DNA from: Dipteris shenzhenensis
Lineage: Eukaryota; Polypodiophyta; Polypodiopsida; Gleicheniales
DNA: 64,000 nt
Direction: 5' to 3' (one strand)
Assembly (NCBI GenBank): GCA_047967505.1
Contig: CM106540.1
This document shows, piece by piece, positions 34,056-44,653 of the stretch. Below the pieces are notes generated by a model that was not told where the DNA came from, searched no databases, and was given only the letters and a program-made list of their open reading frames with translations. How positions within the stretch are numbered: the first letter of the stretch is position 1; each line of letters begins with the position of its first letter. The translations under genes and the position numbers were made by a program.

Positions 34056-34508
34056 CTAGAAGATCTCATCATTGGTCTCTCTTATCTTCTCAACAACCCA
34101 ATCCTTCACTGCCTCCACAGCTGTATCCTCAACATAATTACATGCGAAGAAGAAGTTTAAGCAATCACAAATTGTTTCTTTATAATTTCTCTGAGAGGCT
34201 CTTATTGTTCTCTCAGCATCCGCATCAAATCGCCCATGACGAGAGCTGCGATAACGCAAGTTACTTAAGAAGTCTAATAGATCTTGTCGTGCTTTTATCA
34301 TACGTCTTAGAAGTCTTTCACTGTCTGCTATCTTGAGAGTCTCCTCCCTCTCTGCGTGCCTTTGTGCAGCAAATTCCTCTCTCTCCATGTGTGTCAAAGG
34401 AGAACCTTGTCGAATTCTGGCCTCTCTCTGTGCTCCTTGGTCAGCAATCCATTCTTTGAGATTGTTAATTCCGAACTCCACGTCTTCGACAATGCCAAGG
34501 ACATCCAT
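34056..34508 (-). CDS. 150-residue helical protein of the giant element
   Basis: Open frame from ATG at 34508 to a stop at 34056, same strand as the peptidase gene and downstream of it. The product is almost entirely charged helix: WIADQGAQREARIRQGSPLT, REEFAAQRHAEREETLKIAD, RLLRRMIKARQDLLDFLSNL, then a Cys-containing C-terminal stretch (CDCLNFFFACNYVED). No family recognised; a coiled coil is likely. The first 27 codons lie in a 159-bp unit that is duplicated just upstream (34432-34590 and 34591-34749). It could be a separate gene or a last exon of the peptidase gene; no splice link was established. Confidence 0.5.
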   Translation of the reverse strand: MDVLGIVEDVEFGINNLKEWIADQGAQREARIRQGSPLTHMEREEFAAQRHAEREETLKIADSERLLRRMIKARQDLLDFLSNLRYRSSRHGRFDADAERTIRASQRNYKETICDCLNFFFACNYVEDTAVEAVKDWVVEKIRETNDEIF

Positions 34509-34749
34509 GGGTGGGAAGATGATAAAGAAAGGGAGATGGACTACGATGCAAGAAAGAAGAGAGTGTCTGCGGAAGAACTAGGATAGATGTGCTCCTTGGT
34601 CAGCAATCCATTCTTTGAGATTGTTAATTCCGAACTCCACGTCTTCGACAATGCCAAGGACATCCATGGGTGGGAAGATGATAAAGAAAGGGAGATGGAC
34701 TACGATGCAAGAAAGAAGAGAGTGTCTGCGGAAGAACTAGGATAGAAGA
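34432..34749. repeat. 159-bp tandem duplication
   Basis: 34432-34590 and 34591-34749 are essentially identical. The left copy contains the start codon and first codons of the 150-residue ORF; the right copy is an orphan start region. Confidence 0.9.
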
Positions 34750-35395
34750 ATACTTGGTTATCAAGATGGATGAAAGAAGACTCTGAGAGCGTTTGCGGAC
34801 GGACTAGGATAGAAGAATACAAGTTAATGAGAAGCACTAGGATGCAAGAAAGAAGAGAGTGTCTGCAGAAGAACTAGGATAGAAGAATACTTGGTTATCA
34901 GGATGGATGAAAGAAGACTCTGAGAGTGTTTGCGGAAGGACTAGGATAGAAGAATACAAGAAGAATACAAGTTAATGAGAAGCACTAGGATGGATGAAAG
35001 AAGAGAGTGTTTGTGGAAGAACTAGGATAGAAGAATACTTGGTTATCAGGATGGATGAAAGAAGACTCTGAGAGTGTTTGCGGAAGGACTAGGATAGAAG
35101 AATACAAGTTACTCAGAAGGACTAGGATGTAAGAAATAAGAGAGTGTTTGTGGAAAGACTAGGATGGAAGAATACAAGTGCACTAAGGCACGATGTGTTC
35201 ACTACGATAAGGATAAGGGTTGGAATAAAGTGAGTGGCACGATGTGTTCACTATGATAAGGGTTAGAATAAAGCGAGTGGAGATTGAATGCTCTACTTTA
35301 AGTGAGTGGAGATGATAAGGATAAGGGTTGGAATAAAGTGAGAGAAGCATTGCGAATGCTCTACTTTAAGTGAGTGGAGACTGTCCAACTGAATA
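34746..35395. repeat. minisatellite blocks
   Basis: Units of about 137-148 bp built from GAACTAGGATAGAAGAATAC, TTGGTTATCAGGATGGATGA and AGAAGACTCTGAGAGTGTTT repeat at 34746, 34883 and 35031. They are followed by shorter GATAAGGGTTGGAATAAAGT units to about 35390. No coding potential seen on either strand. Confidence 0.85.
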
Positions 35396-35397
35396 AA

Positions 35398-35717
35398 ATT
35401 CTCATCACACAAGGATTTATTTCCAAATAATCACATCATCACACATTCATATCATAAAATTGTGTGCATGAAGAAATATATTACAAATATTACATCATCA
35501 CATATTCATATCAAAATTCTCATCACACAAGGATTTATTTTCAAATAATCACATCATCACACATTCATATCATAAAATTGTGTGCATGAAATAAATATAT
35601 TACAAATATTACATCATCACATATTCATATCAGAATTCTCATCACACAAGGATTTATTTCCAAATAATCACATCATCACACATTCATATCATAAAATTGT
35701 GTGCATAAAGAAATTAT
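35398..35717. repeat. 119-bp tandem repeat, about 2.7 copies
   Basis: Starts TTCTCATCACACAAGGATTT at about 35398, 35517 and 35637. AT-rich with CATCATCACA words. It lies directly downstream of the peptidase gene stop. Confidence 0.85.
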
Positions 35718-35804
35718 ATAAATATCATGATTATGCCACTTAAGTAATAAGTCACAAATTGGTGTATAATCAACAAAAACTACAAACACAACATCATACA
35801 TGCA

Positions 35805-36820
35805 TCACAACTCTTGTGATGCTTCTAGTGGAGACTCTGGCAACTCTTCGGATGCTTCCAATGGAGGCTGTGGTACTGTAGATGTACACTCGGTCTCTAC
35901 TTCTTTTGTAGTATGTAGTGCTTTCGGAGTAGACTCAGTATCCTCTTCCTTAAATGCAAGCGGAGGCAGTGGCAACTCTTCTGATGCTTTTAGTGGAGGC
36001 TGTGGTGCTGTAGGTGTACATTGGGTCTCTACTTCTTCTGTAGTATGCAGTGCTTTCATAGTAGACTCAGTCTCCTCTTCCTTAAAGGGAAGCTCTGGTA
36101 TTGCTTCAGTTGCACGTTGTATTCTAATGGCAGCAATTAGGTCTCGAATGATTTCAGCCCTAAACAATTGTATATCCTCCTCTGAATATTTGAGCTCCAA
36201 AGAGTCTTCCGATGAGATCTGTGGCATAAGTGAGAAAATTTCTTTGAAAATCAACATACAGTTGTAGGCAACTCTCCACCCACAACTATGCCCATCTTCC
36301 TGCTCTACTACTAAACGCTTTTGGAAGTCTACCGAGTCTTTGTACTGTCCTGTTTCTCTGATAGCAGATACCAACTTCTCAATCGACCTGCTCATCGTGA
36401 CATATTAAAAAAACTTAGTGTATCTATCACATAAGGTACATAATATAGAAGTAACAACAGATTAATAGAATACTTACGTTTGCACTGAGCCATGAAAGCC
36501 TGCAATGGAGTTAACAAACCAACAATAGTTGTCTTCAAGGTTCCAAACCACCAGACTCCAATGTTCCCTACACGAATAATTAAGAACCATTATTATTTAA
36601 CACAATGTTGCCAGTACAAGATGAAAGTAAAGGTTGCCATGATACTTACATCTCATGATATGCCATAAATAGGACTCGCACGCCATGTAAATGTAAAGGC
36701 TGTAATAATTTACAAACATCGGCTATTGTCTTTCTGCTATCGCTAAGTATAGGAGAAAGGAGGGAATCCAACATATACGCACGATTTTGTACGACTCTAC
36801 CAAATCGTGAGATAACTATA
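35805..36820 (-). CDS. Ulp1/adenain-like cysteine peptidase domain, unit 3
   Basis: Exons 36820-36650 (171 nt), 36567-36478 (90 nt) and 36387-35805. They have GT-AG borders (GTAAGT donors; GTGCAG, TGTAG and GAGCAG acceptors) and compatible phases. The middle exon encodes EHWSLVVWNLEDNYCWFVNS, the His of a C48-type peptidase with Asn where Asp is usual. The last exon encodes VEQEDGHSCGWRVAYNC, with the oxyanion Gln and catalytic Cys. The C-terminal tail (about 100 residues) is Glu/Pro-rich with two copies of a PPLKASEELP-like repeat, then a stop. It is joined in phase to unit 2 by exon 37412-36948. Such enzymes cut ubiquitin-like tails or viral/transposon polyproteins; the substrate here is unknown. 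Confidence 0.72.
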
Positions 36821-36947
36821 CTGCACCAACAAATAAATGAATATTAGCTTATTAGATTTAATCAAAATAAATGAATATTAGCTTATTAGCTTATTAGATT
36901 AAATCAAAATATTGAATTATCAAGTAGAGAAAAAGTTTGTATCAAAC

Positions 36948-38162
36948 CTGAGAATGGCCATCATAACGTTGTTATTGACCTCATTTGAAGCTCTAGAGAG
37001 AATTGAAATCTCTTCTCCCCCAAATTCAAGGTACTGAGGTCTATGTTGAATCATAACCCTAACATTAAAAGAGCTTCCCAATTCTTTTAATGAGGCCATG
37101 TTTGTAGAGTTGAGGTCATCTATCCTCTTTGACTCTTTGATGGCATTCATTTCACAATCAATGATTGCTCGAATGGTACATGTTATAAATGCATAGAGAT
37201 GCAAATCCGTATATGTTGATAGTGTGGTGTCATTTTGCATCTCAAAAATTTGACCAAGTACCAAAAAGCAATTGTAGCCCACCCTCCATCCACAATTATA
37301 GATGTGGCTATTATCTTGATGTGATACCTGACATGTTATATACTCTATTTGTTGTGCCAAGTCACATTGCCGCATTACTATGTCGATAGCATCTACTAAT
37401 TTTCGAGCTGATCTGCATATCAAAACATATAACAACAGTGAATATGTGCATTGCATATCAATCTACATGTCAAGAAGTGACAACAAGTGTAGTCTATACT
37501 TACTCTAACACATTGCCATGGACGGATGTCATTGAGTTTGCAAAGAAGCACTTCTTCGCAAGGATGTCCACGACTACCAGACTCCAATGTGAGCTACATT
37601 ATCAATAAAGAATAATTATTGTGTTTGAGACAATTCTAGCAAATGCAATAGAAAAAACAAGTAGGGTTTGATGCTTACTTCTCATAATATGCTGTAAAAA
37701 TAACTCGTGCGTCATTCATAGGAATGTGCTTCAACCACTTGCAAACATTCTCTATGGTTTCTTCTTTGTTGATAAGCACTTCCGAAATACGAGGATCGAG
37801 CATATATGAAACGCTTTGTATATTTTGCGGAAAATTTGCTATAACATTGCTATATTAAAAAAAAAAGTATTAGCTTCTTGGGTTTAATCAAAATAAGCAA
37901 AGTATAAAGCCAAGGAAAAGGCTGCATCAAACCTGAGGATGGTTGTAATGACTTTGACATTAACCTCATTCTTGGGATTCAAGAGGATTGAAATCTCTTC
38001 TTCACCAAATTCAAAAAAATGAGGTTGTTGTCGAATTAACAACATAGCAGTGAATGAACTTCCAATCTGCTCCAATAGATTCATATTTTTATGACTCATC
38101 TTGTTGAGGGAGTAGTCTACATCGTATTCTTCTTCACTTGCTATGTCCTCCACATCCTCCTT
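36948..38162 (-). CDS. Ulp1/adenain-like cysteine peptidase domain, unit 2
   Basis: Exons 38162-37933, 37849-37679 (171 nt), 37593-37504 (90 nt) and 37412-36948, all with GT-AG borders and matching phases. The first encodes an acidic linker and GSSFTAMLLIRQQPHFFEFG, the second YMLDPRISEVLINKEETIEN, and the third SHWSLVVVDILAKKCFFANS (catalytic His, Asn for Asp). The fourth encodes HQDNSHIYNCGWRVGYNC, with the Cys present but two extra residues between Gln and Cys, so activity is doubtful. The same fourth exon continues into the linker of unit 3. A phase-0 acceptor at 38163-38166 fits a phase-0 donor ending unit 1. Confidence 0.7.
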
Positions 38163-38164
38163 CT

Positions 38165-38594
38165 GCGATGTACACATCCCAAATAAAGGCTTAAACAAGC
38201 AGATAAGGTTTCATATATGCTTTCATTAGTGTAAGTCTCTCCTCTGCTTGGAGCAAAAATTTAAAAAGGTTTCATACACGCTTTCATTAGAGTGAGTCTC
38301 TCCTTCTCTTGGATGAAAAATTTAAAAAGTTATGAGATTTACACATCCCAAATAAAAATAATGGTTTAAATAATCATAGAAGTATAAAGATAGCATGCTT
38401 TCATTAGACAAGTTATGAGATTTATACATCCCAAATAAAATTAATGGTTTAAATAATTATAAAAGTATAAAGATAGCATGCTTTCATTAAACTCATTCTC
38501 TTCTCCTTTTGGAAGAAAATATAAAAAAGTTATGAGATTTATACATCCCAATTAACTGGAACAAGTATACAAGTATAAAGATAAGGTTTTATAC
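38165..38594 (-). other. long intron or spacer between peptidase units 1 and 2
   Basis: 430 bp with three to four copies of a loose repeat TGCTTTCATTAG...AGTTATGAGATTTA(C/T)ACATCCCAAATAA. The minus strand ends in a pyrimidine-rich stretch and CATCGCAG, a good acceptor. Other introns of this gene are only 85-140 bp. Confidence 0.55.
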
Positions 38595-39696
38595 ATGCTG
38601 CAATGTAGTCATATTTTCATGTTGTTTCCCAATGGTAGTAATTAGATGCTGAATACTCTCAGCCCGAAATGCTAGCAGATCAGCTTCTGTATATGATTCC
38701 ATTTTGACTAGTAACTCCAGATCAAAAATCTCTCTAAGAAACAACATGCAGTTGTAGGCGACTCTCCACCCACAGCTGTGTCCATCTTTTTGCTCCACTG
38801 GCAGACGTCTTTTGAATTCTACTTGATCTTGTTGCTCCGTGGTTGTTCTGACAGCAGATATTAGCCGATATGCAGCACTGTCCAGCATGACATATGAAAT
38901 ATATTAATATGTCATGATCATAAGATACAAAATAAGAAAGTATCAAAAATATTAAGAGAATAATTACCTTGGGGAGTTGGCATGATAGCCTTCTATTGAA
39001 TTCACAAACCATAAATGGTTGAGTTCAAGGTCCCAGAAGATCAAGCTCCAATGTGAGCTACACGACCAGAATAAAAATGATTATTGTTTTACACAAACTT
39101 GCCAAAGAAATAGTAAAAATAAGGTTAGAGTTGATACTTACGCCTCATGATAAGGCATTAAGATGACTCGCACCCCATCTAAATTCAAAGGGCTTAACCA
39201 GGTACAAACATCTTCTATAGTCTTTTGAGGAGAGCTAAGAATAGAAGAAAGGAGAGCATCGAGCATGTAGACACGATGCTGCACTGTACTAGGAAGTTGA
39301 GAAATAACTACACTGCACCAAGAAATAAACAAACATTAGCTCATAGAATTGATTTGCATTCTGCACTAGGAAACTAATATATAACTGAACTGTGAATAAA
39401 TAAACAAATGTTAGCTTATTGAAGTAGCAATAAATAAATAAACATTACCTGAGAATGGCCAAGATAACATTGTCATTAACCTCTTTTAAAGGATTGGAGA
39501 GGATTGAAACCTCCTCTCTACCAAAGCTTAAATACTGAGGTTCTCGTTTCAAAACGATCTTAACTTGAAATGAGCTCTCCATTTTATCTAATGCAGCTAA
39601 ATTTGATTTTTCAATCAAATTTAGAGGTGGTTGCATTGTTGAAGTAGAAGGGAGTGCCTCCGTATTGACTTCATCCATTTCTTCTCCCTCTATTGC
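38595..39696 (-). CDS. Ulp1/adenain-like cysteine peptidase domain, unit 1
   Basis: Exons 39696-39449, 39312-39142 (171 nt), 39057-38968 (90 nt) and 38877-38595. Spliced by their GT-AG borders they stay in frame throughout. Key residues: SHWSLIFWDLELNHLWFVNS (His; Asn at the Asp position) and VEQKDGHSCGWRVAYNCMLF (Gln, Cys). The last exon can run to a stop at 38589-38591, which would end the protein here. Alternatively it can splice from GTATAA at 38594 into unit 2 in phase 0. The exon before it (39789) also joins in phase 0, tying this domain to the large N-terminal exons. Confidence 0.72.
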
Positions 39697-39788
39697 CTGT
39701 AAACAAATATGAGAGATTAGATTCATTATCTTTAAATTTAAATCTTATTTAAAAAATTGTATTTAGTTGAGAAATAGAGAGTTCATAC

Positions 39789-40949
39789 CGCTAAGTATTG
39801 TCGTAGTGGCCTTTTTTCATAACCCTGCGAGCCATAATTATCAAAGAGGGCATCATCATATTTGTCTTCATCCACCAACCTCTCTGTGAATGGGTCATGT
39901 AAGTCCATCTTTTCATCATCAACAACTGGGACATTATGATCTTCAAGGTAATCATCCATGTCATCAGTGTCCTTGTGGTCTATCTCTTTTTCATAGCCTG
40001 TGGTTAGATCTGCTTGAAGCTGGAAATAGGCCATGAAATGCTTATTTTCAATAATATTGGTGGAGTTGCCTTTTCTTAGGAGATCCTCAAATAAATATCC
40101 CATCCTGCACAAGGTGACCTCCCAACCTGCCGGCAGCAAATTCTCCATCATGGTAAGCAAGAGACTCCCACTTTTTGCAGGACTTCCGTAGTTGTTTTTT
40201 TGATAATGTATGGACCTGGGAATATCTTGCTCTTCTAGCATCAATCTCAAATTATTTGAATTCCCTCTTATGTTCTTTTGTAAAGAGTGATCAGGGTTGG
40301 GACTCCGCATACATAGAAAGAATGATTCAAGAGTTTGAATCGCTATGCCACATTCTCTCTTGCCTCTCTTTGCTGCATAAACACCACTATAGATCTTCAA
40401 ATCTGATGAATATGCTCGCTCTAGAGTAACCTGCATGGCTTCTTTGTCTTTTTTATCAACAAATATGACAATGTTACAAATCGCCACTTTGCTAATGGTG
40501 GTATATACTATTCTATCAATGAAGTTATGGATATCATCGCTAGAAACTTCATTGATAAAGAATAGTTGTGGCTTATCCCATGCTGACTCATTCTTAAAGA
40601 AGTCATCTTCTGAGACTCCCCTGAAGTTGACAAGCTTTCCAGACTCTGCCGTAACCTCTACATTGAATTGAAAGCTTTGGTGCATATCTGTTGGCATTCT
40701 TATCTCGCTGATTAATCTTTCCACATATGCAACCACCTGTTGTGGGATCTCTTTTCTCATATAAGAGGTTACTATTTCCGACCCATCTTCATCCTTTTTA
40801 ATCCACCTGTTGGCCCATAGCTTTACCTTGGGTGTTGACAAAGAAGCTATATGCTTCACCACATTATAGTCAATGTTGCAATGAGTAAGTGGAATTTGTT
40901 TCTCTGACAGCAAATACTTGATGGCACTATGCACTGCATCACGCCTCAC
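39789..40949 (-). CDS. large exon, unknown, possible degenerate methylase-like fold
   Basis: About 387 codons, in the same frame as the 670-codon ORF upstream and separated from it by one TAA (40965-40967). It ends at a donor (GCG|GTATGA) that joins in phase 0 to peptidase unit 1. Regions: a helical start (VRRDAVHSAIKYLLSEKQIP), then a core with alternating strands and helices (KPQLFFINEV, ISKVAICNIVIFVDKKDKEA, SSDLKIYSGVYAAKRGKREC). A stretch SPAKSGSLLLTMMENLLPAG follows, reminiscent of the region after the D/N-PP-Y loop of DNA methylases, though no DPPY is present. The tail is acidic. Function unknown; the methylase idea is weak. Confidence 0.55.
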
Positions 40950-40964
40950 CTGTACATTGATGCA

Positions 40965-42977
40965 TTATTCCATGCAGTGATCTTTGTCTTTTTTTCCAAA
41001 AAACCATTCTTTCTTTAAAATTCTTTGTGCTACCATGGATGCATACTTATCAGGTAAGTACTTTACAGGCCTCCACATCCTTGCCGTCAACTCCTTCTTA
41101 TCCATTACCTTTGACTTGCCGGAGATAAACAAAGGAGCTTCATAGGTCAGCTGTCCACGCTCACAAGCAATGCACGTTTCAAGCATCTCATTGAACACTT
41201 CAACAGGACGAAATATGATAGAAGTATAGTCGGCATATCTGTCCCTCACCACCTTGAGGCTTGTCATACTTTCTTCCCGCTCTTGGGTTCCCCTAGGCAC
41301 AACTGCACTCAAAGAAGTATAAAAGTTTGTGAGTGTGTCGGCGTCTGCTTTTGTGACCTTTCGCTTCAAATCAGGATTTGGGGAACCAAATGTTGTCCAT
41401 ATCACCCTTGCCTTCTGTAAGACCTCTGATGTTGAGGATATCTTACGCTTTCCATGGACATAATGATTAAGTCTTTCGGACTCAATCAAATACTTAATCT
41501 CATGCTTGAATATATAGATCGTTGCAGGATAATAATGGAATGAGCTTATCTTTACAAATTGTTCTGGAGTGAGTCTTTTGCCCTCCTTTGCTTCCCTTGC
41601 GATCTGATTACAAGCATAAGCCCAATGTTGACCATCAATGGGCTGGAATCTGCAATGAAGGAGAAATTCCTTCTTGACTTCCTTTAGCATATTCTCTCCT
41701 TGTGCCTCTTCGCCTTGTTCATGTGGAATATTTTTTAGAGTGTTTTTAAAGAATTGACTGAAGATCTCCTCGAAATGTGTAGGCCCTGTAAATGTTATTT
41801 GATCCAGAAAACTATTTTTGGTTGGACAAAACATTATTGGGCGCAAGACCACATTACTTGCCACAGGTTTCTTACCATCTCTCAAAGCCTCGTATATTTG
41901 CATTGCATAGGATATATCAAGGCTTCGGCTATTAGTAAACAGAGCTGCAGCTTCCACATCTTTGGCATTCACAAACCACGTCCTTTGACCCCAGATATAT
42001 CCCACATCATCATCTGTAACTGCTTCATTAAGACGCAGATTAAGATTTTTAATTGATGTGAGTTCATCTTGATCATCTTCAGCCTCGGATTCTGAGTCTT
42101 CTTCATCTTTCTCTTTTTTTGACCGTTTTTCATCCACATTATCTTTCTCTACAGTGGGATGATGTCTTTTCTTACTGCTTGGAACCGTGGCTCTTGCAGT
42201 ACTAGCCTTTTGCATTTCACGTCGTGGTTTGCTAGCAAGAGCTTCTAGCATAACTGCAGTGGATCGACCTTGATCTTCTTCAATTTTTGCTAATTCCTGT
42301 GCACTCAAGGCTTGTTTTTCATCATCCTTAGTTACATTCACCATTTCTGGCTCTACAAGTTTGCGCTCATGTTCTACAGGTTTGTGACAGTGTGCCTGTT
42401 CTTCTTGTCCCTGCATTGAAGTCTGAGCTTTTTGATCTCCTTCATGTGATGATTCTGCATCCTGAAAGTATTCAAACATTATCTTTGCATGCATCCTTTT
42501 TGCCACCACACTAGGAAATTGCTCCCAAGTATATGAAAGAGTCTCCAATGTCCTTTGCAACTCTGGAAACTTTGATGGTTGAGGAGGAGGCATCACAAAG
42601 GTCTTTGCGTCTCTCCTTGACACAATAAAATGCATACCGCCAACTTCAGGATCTGAACTCTTTGTTAAAATATCCACAAAGGTGTCTTTTCGCTGAATTA
42701 TTATGCCTACTACAAGGCTTGAAGTCATATCTTTTTTGAAGAAAGTAGCATCCCATGGATCTTCAACACCATTGAACTCCCTTTTTGACATAAGTAGAAA
42801 GAGTCTCTTTTCCTTTTGATGAAGAAACCAGGCTCTTCTACCCATGTGATATCGAGTCCACCTACCAAAGCCATTGGGGCTATATTCCTTTCCTTTGAAA
42901 TTCAAAGTGACATCAGATACCCATTCTCTGATCTCAGAGTCATCTAGCATAGCCATCACATTAGCTGATTGCTCCAT
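40965..42977 (-). CDS. 670-residue protein with ParB-like D-G-Q-H motif
   Basis: The frame is open further upstream, but a strong acceptor (TTTTCTTGTAG|G) lies 5 bases before ATG 42977, so I take that start (MEQSANVMAMLDDSEIREWV). Residues about 10-190 form a mixed domain I do not recognise (GRWTRYHMGRRAWFLHQKEK). About 190-320 is low-complexity and charged, with a basic stretch (KKRHHPTVEKDNVDEKRSKK) likely to target the nucleus. About 430-560 reads FQPIDGQHWAYACNQIAREA then KISSFHYYPATIYIF, resembling ParB/sulfiredoxin-type DGxH(R)xxA domains. The tail (EVFNEMLETCIACERGQLTY) leads into the next exon. It is probably one gene with the exons to 35805. Confidence 0.6.
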   Translation of the reverse strand: MEQSANVMAMLDDSEIREWVSDVTLNFKGKEYSPNGFGRWTRYHMGRRAWFLHQKEKRLFLLMSKREFNGVEDPWDATFFKKDMTSSLVVGIIIQRKDTFVDILTKSSDPEVGGMHFIVSRRDAKTFVMPPPQPSKFPELQRTLETLSYTWEQFPSVVAKRMHAKIMFEYFQDAESSHEGDQKAQTSMQGQEEQAHCHKPVEHERKLVEPEMVNVTKDDEKQALSAQELAKIEEDQGRSTAVMLEALASKPRREMQKASTARATVPSSKKRHHPTVEKDNVDEKRSKKEKDEEDSESEAEDDQDELTSIKNLNLRLNEAVTDDDVGYIWGQRTWFVNAKDVEAAALFTNSRSLDISYAMQIYEALRDGKKPVASNVVLRPIMFCPTKNSFLDQITFTGPTHFEEIFSQFFKNTLKNIPHEQGEEAQGENMLKEVKKEFLLHCRFQPIDGQHWAYACNQIAREAKEGKRLTPEQFVKISSFHYYPATIYIFKHEIKYLIESERLNHYVHGKRKISSTSEVLQKARVIWTTFGSPNPDLKRKVTKADADTLTNFYTSLSAVVPRGTQEREESMTSLKVVRDRYADYTSIIFRPVEVFNEMLETCIACERGQLTYEAPLFISGKSKVMDKKELTARMWRPVKYLPDKYASMVAQRILKKEWFFGKKDKDHCME

Positions 42978-43070
42978 AATCCTACAAGAAAACATAATGA
43001 AGAATTTAGATACATACAAGTAAAGTACAATATACAACCCTTGATACAATAAATGTGGAAAATAGCCCAA

Positions 43071-43665
43071 AAGGCTTTACAAGGCTTCATATGGCAATAA
43101 ATGTGGGAAATAGCCTAAAAGGCTTTACAAGGCTTAATATTTGTACAAATGTAAAAGAATTAGCCAATAAAGCTTTACAAGTAATATAAAATGTCGTCTA
43201 GTGATAAAGCTTCAATCTTCGTGAAGATTCATGTAATCTGTCCATCCATTGATATCTGAGCACTGATACCCAACTGGTGCAATCTATCCACTAAAAACTG
43301 TTCCACTGATATCCACTTATGCAGCCCACATGATATCCACTTATGCATCCCACTGATACTCGTTAATTAGTGAATGGTCGGGATGGTCGGGTTTATTACA
43401 AGGCGCTTCATATGACAATAAATGTAAAAAATAGCATAAAAGGCTTTACAAGGATTTTTATGACAATAAATGAGCTTAAATATTTATACAAATGCAATAA
43501 AAATAACCAATAATCATCAAGCTCCAATATGTCCCATGACATGTAATCTGTCCACTGATATATGCAATCTGTCCACTGATATCTGCTCATGCAATCTGTC
43601 CACTGATATCTGCTCATGCAATCTGCCCACTGATAAACTTCTTGGTAAATGGTAAAAGGTCTTAT
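43071..43665. repeat. short direct repeats upstream of the minus-strand gene
   Basis: The phrase AGGCTTTACAAGGCTT(C/A)ATAT with GGCAATAAATGTG recurs at 43069, 43120, 43395 and 43440. A 27-28-bp unit TGTCCACTGATATCTGCTCA is tandem at 43548-43632 and related to CCACTGATATCCACTTATGC at 43300-43350. No gene seen; this is intronic or leader sequence if transcription starts near 48.1 kb. 43666-44104 is AT-rich with nothing recognisable. Confidence 0.75.
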
Positions 43666-44104
43666 TTAATAGCATGTTATGAGTGTTAAACCGCATGTGA
43701 GTGAAGGGACTGACAACGATTAGGAACTAGTTAGAAAAATTTGAGCATGGCTTCGATTGGCAACTTGGAGAATTGTCTCTCCTCTAAGGCAATCTAATCT
43801 ATGCTAAACTATGCTAAACCAACCGTCGAAGCGAAGAAAAGCAATAAATAATTTCTTTTTCTGTGTTCATTTTAATGTGCTGGGGTTTAAGAGGCTTAAA
43901 TATGCAAAAGAAGGGGTTGTGATGTAGAGGCTAAACCTGCATGTGATATAAATAAAGAACAAGTATCTAAAGAAAAGTTAACATTTTTCAATTTAAAAGA
44001 TGAATATATATAAAAACATTATCTCACCTTCAAAACAAACCATAAATTCACTCTTTTATAATTTTTTAAAAGTATAATATAAAATATGTAAATATATAAA
44101 ACTC

Positions 44105-44110
44105 TCTTTA

Positions 44111-44149
<39 letters not shown>

Positions 44150-44617
44150 CCTAAATCTCTTTGCAGCCATAGTCAAGACACCTCATTCTCTCTCTTAATC
44201 TCTCTCTCTCTCTCTATAACTCTTAAGTATTTTTCATTCCTCTCTCTCTCTCCCTCTCTCTCCCTCTCTCTCTTTCTCTCTCCCTCTCTCTCTTTCTCTC
44301 TCTCTCCCTCTCTCTCCCTACTCTCTCCCTCCCTCAAGGAGCCACGGTCCCCAAGAGAAGCCAAGGTCCCCAAGAGACCGGCTTCTCTCTCTTAATCTCT
44401 CTCCCTCTCTCTCCTCTCTCTTTCTTTCCCTCCCTACTCTTCTCTCTCTCTCTCTCTCTCCTCCTAAATCTCCTTGTAGCCATAGTCAAGACACCTCATT
44501 CTCTCTCTTAATCTCTCTCTCTCTCTCTTTGACAACTCTTAAGTATTTTTCTCTCTATCCTCATCCCACTTATTCTCTCTCTCCCTCTCCCTCCCTCTAG
44601 CACAGAAGTTTCATTCC

Positions 44618-44653
<36 letters not shown>

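Noticed and set aside
41754-42056. Plus-strand ORFs opposite the ParB-like gene (also 40175-40671)
   Set aside because: Shadows of the minus-strand coding sequence, with no independent motif.
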